Assembly: GCA_035041965.1 (NCBI GenBank)
Contig: JAPYMA010000978.1
Span: 1-64,000 of the forward strand
From: Anisakis pegreffii
Lineage: Eukaryota > Nematoda > Chromadorea > Rhabditida > Anisakidae
Length of the DNA: 64,000 nucleotides
Reading direction: 5' to 3'
Shown: positions 61,253 to 64,000 of the stretch, in pieces
How the letters are laid out: each line of letters starts with the position of its first letter
How positions within the stretch are numbered: the stretch's first letter is position 1
Program-made: the position numbers and the translations under genes
Notes under the pieces: generated by a model
The model's input: only the letters and a program-made list of their open reading frames with translations
The model's database searches: none
Told to the model about the DNA's origin: nothing

Positions 61253-64000
61253 CATGTGATGAATTCGGTTGCGATGAAGAGAGAAAGCGCAGATGAACAA
61301 TTGGTACGTCGAAGTGTTTGAGATATTACACGCCTAACTTTACGATGAATGATAGGTAATGTGCATGAATGATAGATGATAACTTACAGCATTCTCTCTA
61401 TCAATCTGTATTGCGATTTAGAAAAAATACAAATTTTTAACGACACAACATTATTTATTGAGCATGACAAGTGAGTGAATATTTTGAAACTCATACCCGT
61501 CTTGCCAGCTTAATTTTTTCCAGCTTTTCTTGTACTGTTCACCATATCTATCTCATTAAGAATTTAGAGACGTACTTAGTGGACCTGATTCACGGAACTT
61601 TTTATTCTTGTCTCGAAAATGCTCTTCAACAACCTACAGTAGCCTAAATTTCAAGCTGATCCTTGACACACAGATCTTTTTGGCAAATCTATCGGTGAAC
61701 AATGGTACCACAGTAGTAAGTCAATCGAATATGATAGTTGCTCAGTTCTTTCGAGAACTCAATCTCGAGAAAAAGGCTGAGTAGTTTTGGGCATGTGTGA
61801 AGAAGAAGAGTGCAAATTGCTCTAACCATTGCCCTAACTTTAACTGTCGTTTCTTTTTGAAGCAGCCAAGTAAACCGTTCATCAAGTGAGCCCAATAGGG
61901 ATCAATAATCGTAATTTCCTATCGAACTAATTATTTCTCCAGAATTCGAGCAAATATTCACACTGGTTATCCCGTTTATGCTGACTTTTTCAAGGTTTTC
62001 TCGTAGTCTCAATGATTGGTAGCACCATTACTCGCAGTATTAGTTTTAGCATTTGTTGCTGATAAGTTATCACAGGTCAAGTCGATCCTTATAAATACAA
62101 AACCTCGATTATGCAGACAATGTAGTTCTTTTTCATACTCATTTTCAAGAATGTGAATGTCTACTTTTCAATAATCTTCTCCATGTCAGTTCACTTAAAA
62201 AAGACCAAATCGGTTTGTCTCGAGATAAACACAAATTCTTCACTATTCCACTAGTGCTAGTCCATACATGTCGTCCTCAATCGAAAGCAATACTTTCTTG
62301 TGTTTTCCCTCATTGATTCATGCCTTCTATTGGCACTATCACCAGAGATCATTGGATAACCGTTTGAACTCAAATATTCTGATGAAATCGGCGGTATTTA
62401 CGCGAACCGAGGCTCAACATACCTCAGTTAATCACTCAGCATCACCAAACTTTAGTACACTTTCCTTGAATGCAAAAAATATTGATGAACATTTAGCAGT
62501 CGATCTCTCGCATTTTTCAGAAGGTATTTGGATTGGTCTCAAAAAATAAAGTGCTCCATAAAATTCAGAAAGTGGATCATATCAAACTCTTTAGCCGACT
62601 TAATAGCCTTATACCAAGGTGGCATTTGAGAATTCTACCGAAATAATCTAATGTTGAAAAATATACGAGTCTCCAAACTTTTTGACTAAGCTGATGTTAC
62701 GAAATTTCAAACCTCTAAGCGTTCCACAAGTTATGATCATGAGTCTTATATTTTAGCCATTTGTAAGCTCGAACGTGGTTGTATGTCTGAGCGACTAATG
62801 AAGATATTGATGCATTCAGTTTGATTGTTGCCTAGAGAAATGTATTCGAAACGTGCTACGAAGAGGAAACATTCCGGCGCCAAAACGTCTCATACCCTAT
62901 CAGTACAAAGCTTGTTATCTTATGCGAGCGTACTATCGGATGTGGAATTTGAACTGATTAGCAAACATATTTTTCCTGTAACCAAAAACATGGTCTTTCA
63001 GAATACCATAAAATACCAACACCTTCATGGGTTCTAGGGAAAGCATTGACGCAGGTATATTAGACTTCTAAAGGATGGGTTTCGGTGTTATTATGAAGAC
63101 ATTGATGAGAAGTTGCGAATAATCACAAAAAAGTTATTTGAACTACGTTATTCTTTCATTCTCATCAGTCGTATCATTGACAAATGGATAATATTGAATG
63201 ATATAAAACAAAAGACTATCGGTAAAACATCATGCATACGGCTAGACTCTGACGAGTACTTTTTAAAATTTGGATGTAATAAATCACACTTCTGTTAGAC
63301 TTCTACCAATTCGACGACTTATTTTGGCGAATGTCAAAATTACGAATCGAGTTAAATTTTACGAAATTGTTTTTGCATGAGTCGTGCATGAGAGCTGACA
63401 TTGATCAGCTATGTTCAATGAACGTTGTTGATGGACTGTATATTGAACAATATGTTAGCAATCTAGGGATTAGGTGGATAGTGTTACGGCGAAACAACAT
63501 TCGTGATTTAGCTATTCATGCCAACCATCTGCCTCTATTGTACACATCAGCCGACAGCAGAGACCGGTCGTCGTTATGAAATTCGTTGTTGAGTTGCTTG
63601 ATCACAATGATGATGCTTCATTGGTTCTTGTAATTCCTTTTCATCAGTTCAGTTTCATGATGAACAGTTTCTTATAGATGCTTTTTGTGAATGCATACGG
63701 CATTCCGCGAAAATAATTCTTTTATGATCAATCAGATTTCATTATGAGTTGCTTTGACTGTGTATCGATGAAGAGAGTGGTGTCGATGAATAATTTATTG
63801 ATGCGGATTCGATTTCTCATAATCTGATGTTATTTATCGATGACAACACAGTAGTGAAGCGTCTTTTAAGGAATACCATATCAACTTACACGTACATTTT
63901 ATCGTTGTGGATATGTAAACATTCAACAAATGCCACATGTAAACAGCGCTCGTTATAGCTGCCGTCTAAATCAGGTCGCAAACTTCCCCTTGAAAAACTG
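61253..64000. other. No gene supported to the window edge
   Basis: Several frames of 60 to 93 codons are present on both strands (for example 62268-62549, 62825-63037 and 63331-63579 on +), but none has a recognisable domain or a coherent splice model. The 3' half could belong to a gene that continues beyond the window. Confidence 0.4.
63331..63579 (+). CDS. Possible exon of unrecognised protein
   Basis: An open frame encodes a mixed, well-balanced sequence with ADIDQLCSMNVVDGLYIEQY and LGIRWIVLRRNNIRDLAIH before a TGA at 63577-63579. Composition is more protein-like than other frames nearby, and an AG at 63390-63391 could be an acceptor. No family recognised, and it may be a chance frame. 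Confidence 0.18.
   Translation: MSKLRIELNFTKLFLHESCMRADIDQLCSMNVVDGLYIEQYVSNLGIRWIVLRRNNIRDLAIHANHLPLLYTSADSRDRSSL

Overview
The window is a stretch of animal nuclear genome, almost certainly from a nematode. It is AT-rich. Its genes are split by many short introns with TTTTCAG-type acceptors, several genes have an acceptor-like AG 6 to 35 bases before the ATG (as expected for spliced-leader trans-splicing), and the largest gene is a laminin alpha of the worm EPI-1 type. I cannot name the species; the intron density and size would fit a parasitic spirurine-type worm, but that is inference. All gene models were built by hand from splice sites, reading phase and recalled family conservation, not from any search.

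Layout: 1-1842 holds an AT microsatellite and a strong G-quadruplex motif. 1851-4354 (+) is a seven-exon CCDC137-like gene. 4355-7778 is intergenic, with a 55-bp tandem duplication and a TA microsatellite. 7779-31893 (+) is a 62-exon laminin alpha chain gene (epi-1/LAMA5-like, about 3,666 residues). 33337-40797 (-) is a TBC1D30-like Rab GAP. 44789-49381 (+) is a lysosomal glucosylceramidase (GBA, GH30). 50141-51458 is a 33-copy 40-bp minisatellite. 52494-53775 (+) is the Golgi GTPase ARL1. 55754-59313 (-) is an ankyrin-repeat DHHC palmitoyltransferase (ZDHHC17/HIP14-like). 60571-61210 (-) is the 3' part of an unrecognised basic and Ser/Thr-rich protein gene. 61.3-64 kb has no gene I can defend.

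The genes are unrelated housekeeping, basement-membrane and trafficking genes. There is no operon-like or cassette-like system, and I found no convincing new biological system. The best leads are structural. Two introns carry partial copies of nearby exons (laminin and GBA). One laminin intron holds two long hairpins. A GC-rich element of about 70 bp occurs twice in opposite orientation near 60.1 and 61.2 kb. Several conserved exons lose frame by one base, twice inside homopolymers, which points to assembly errors rather than broken genes.
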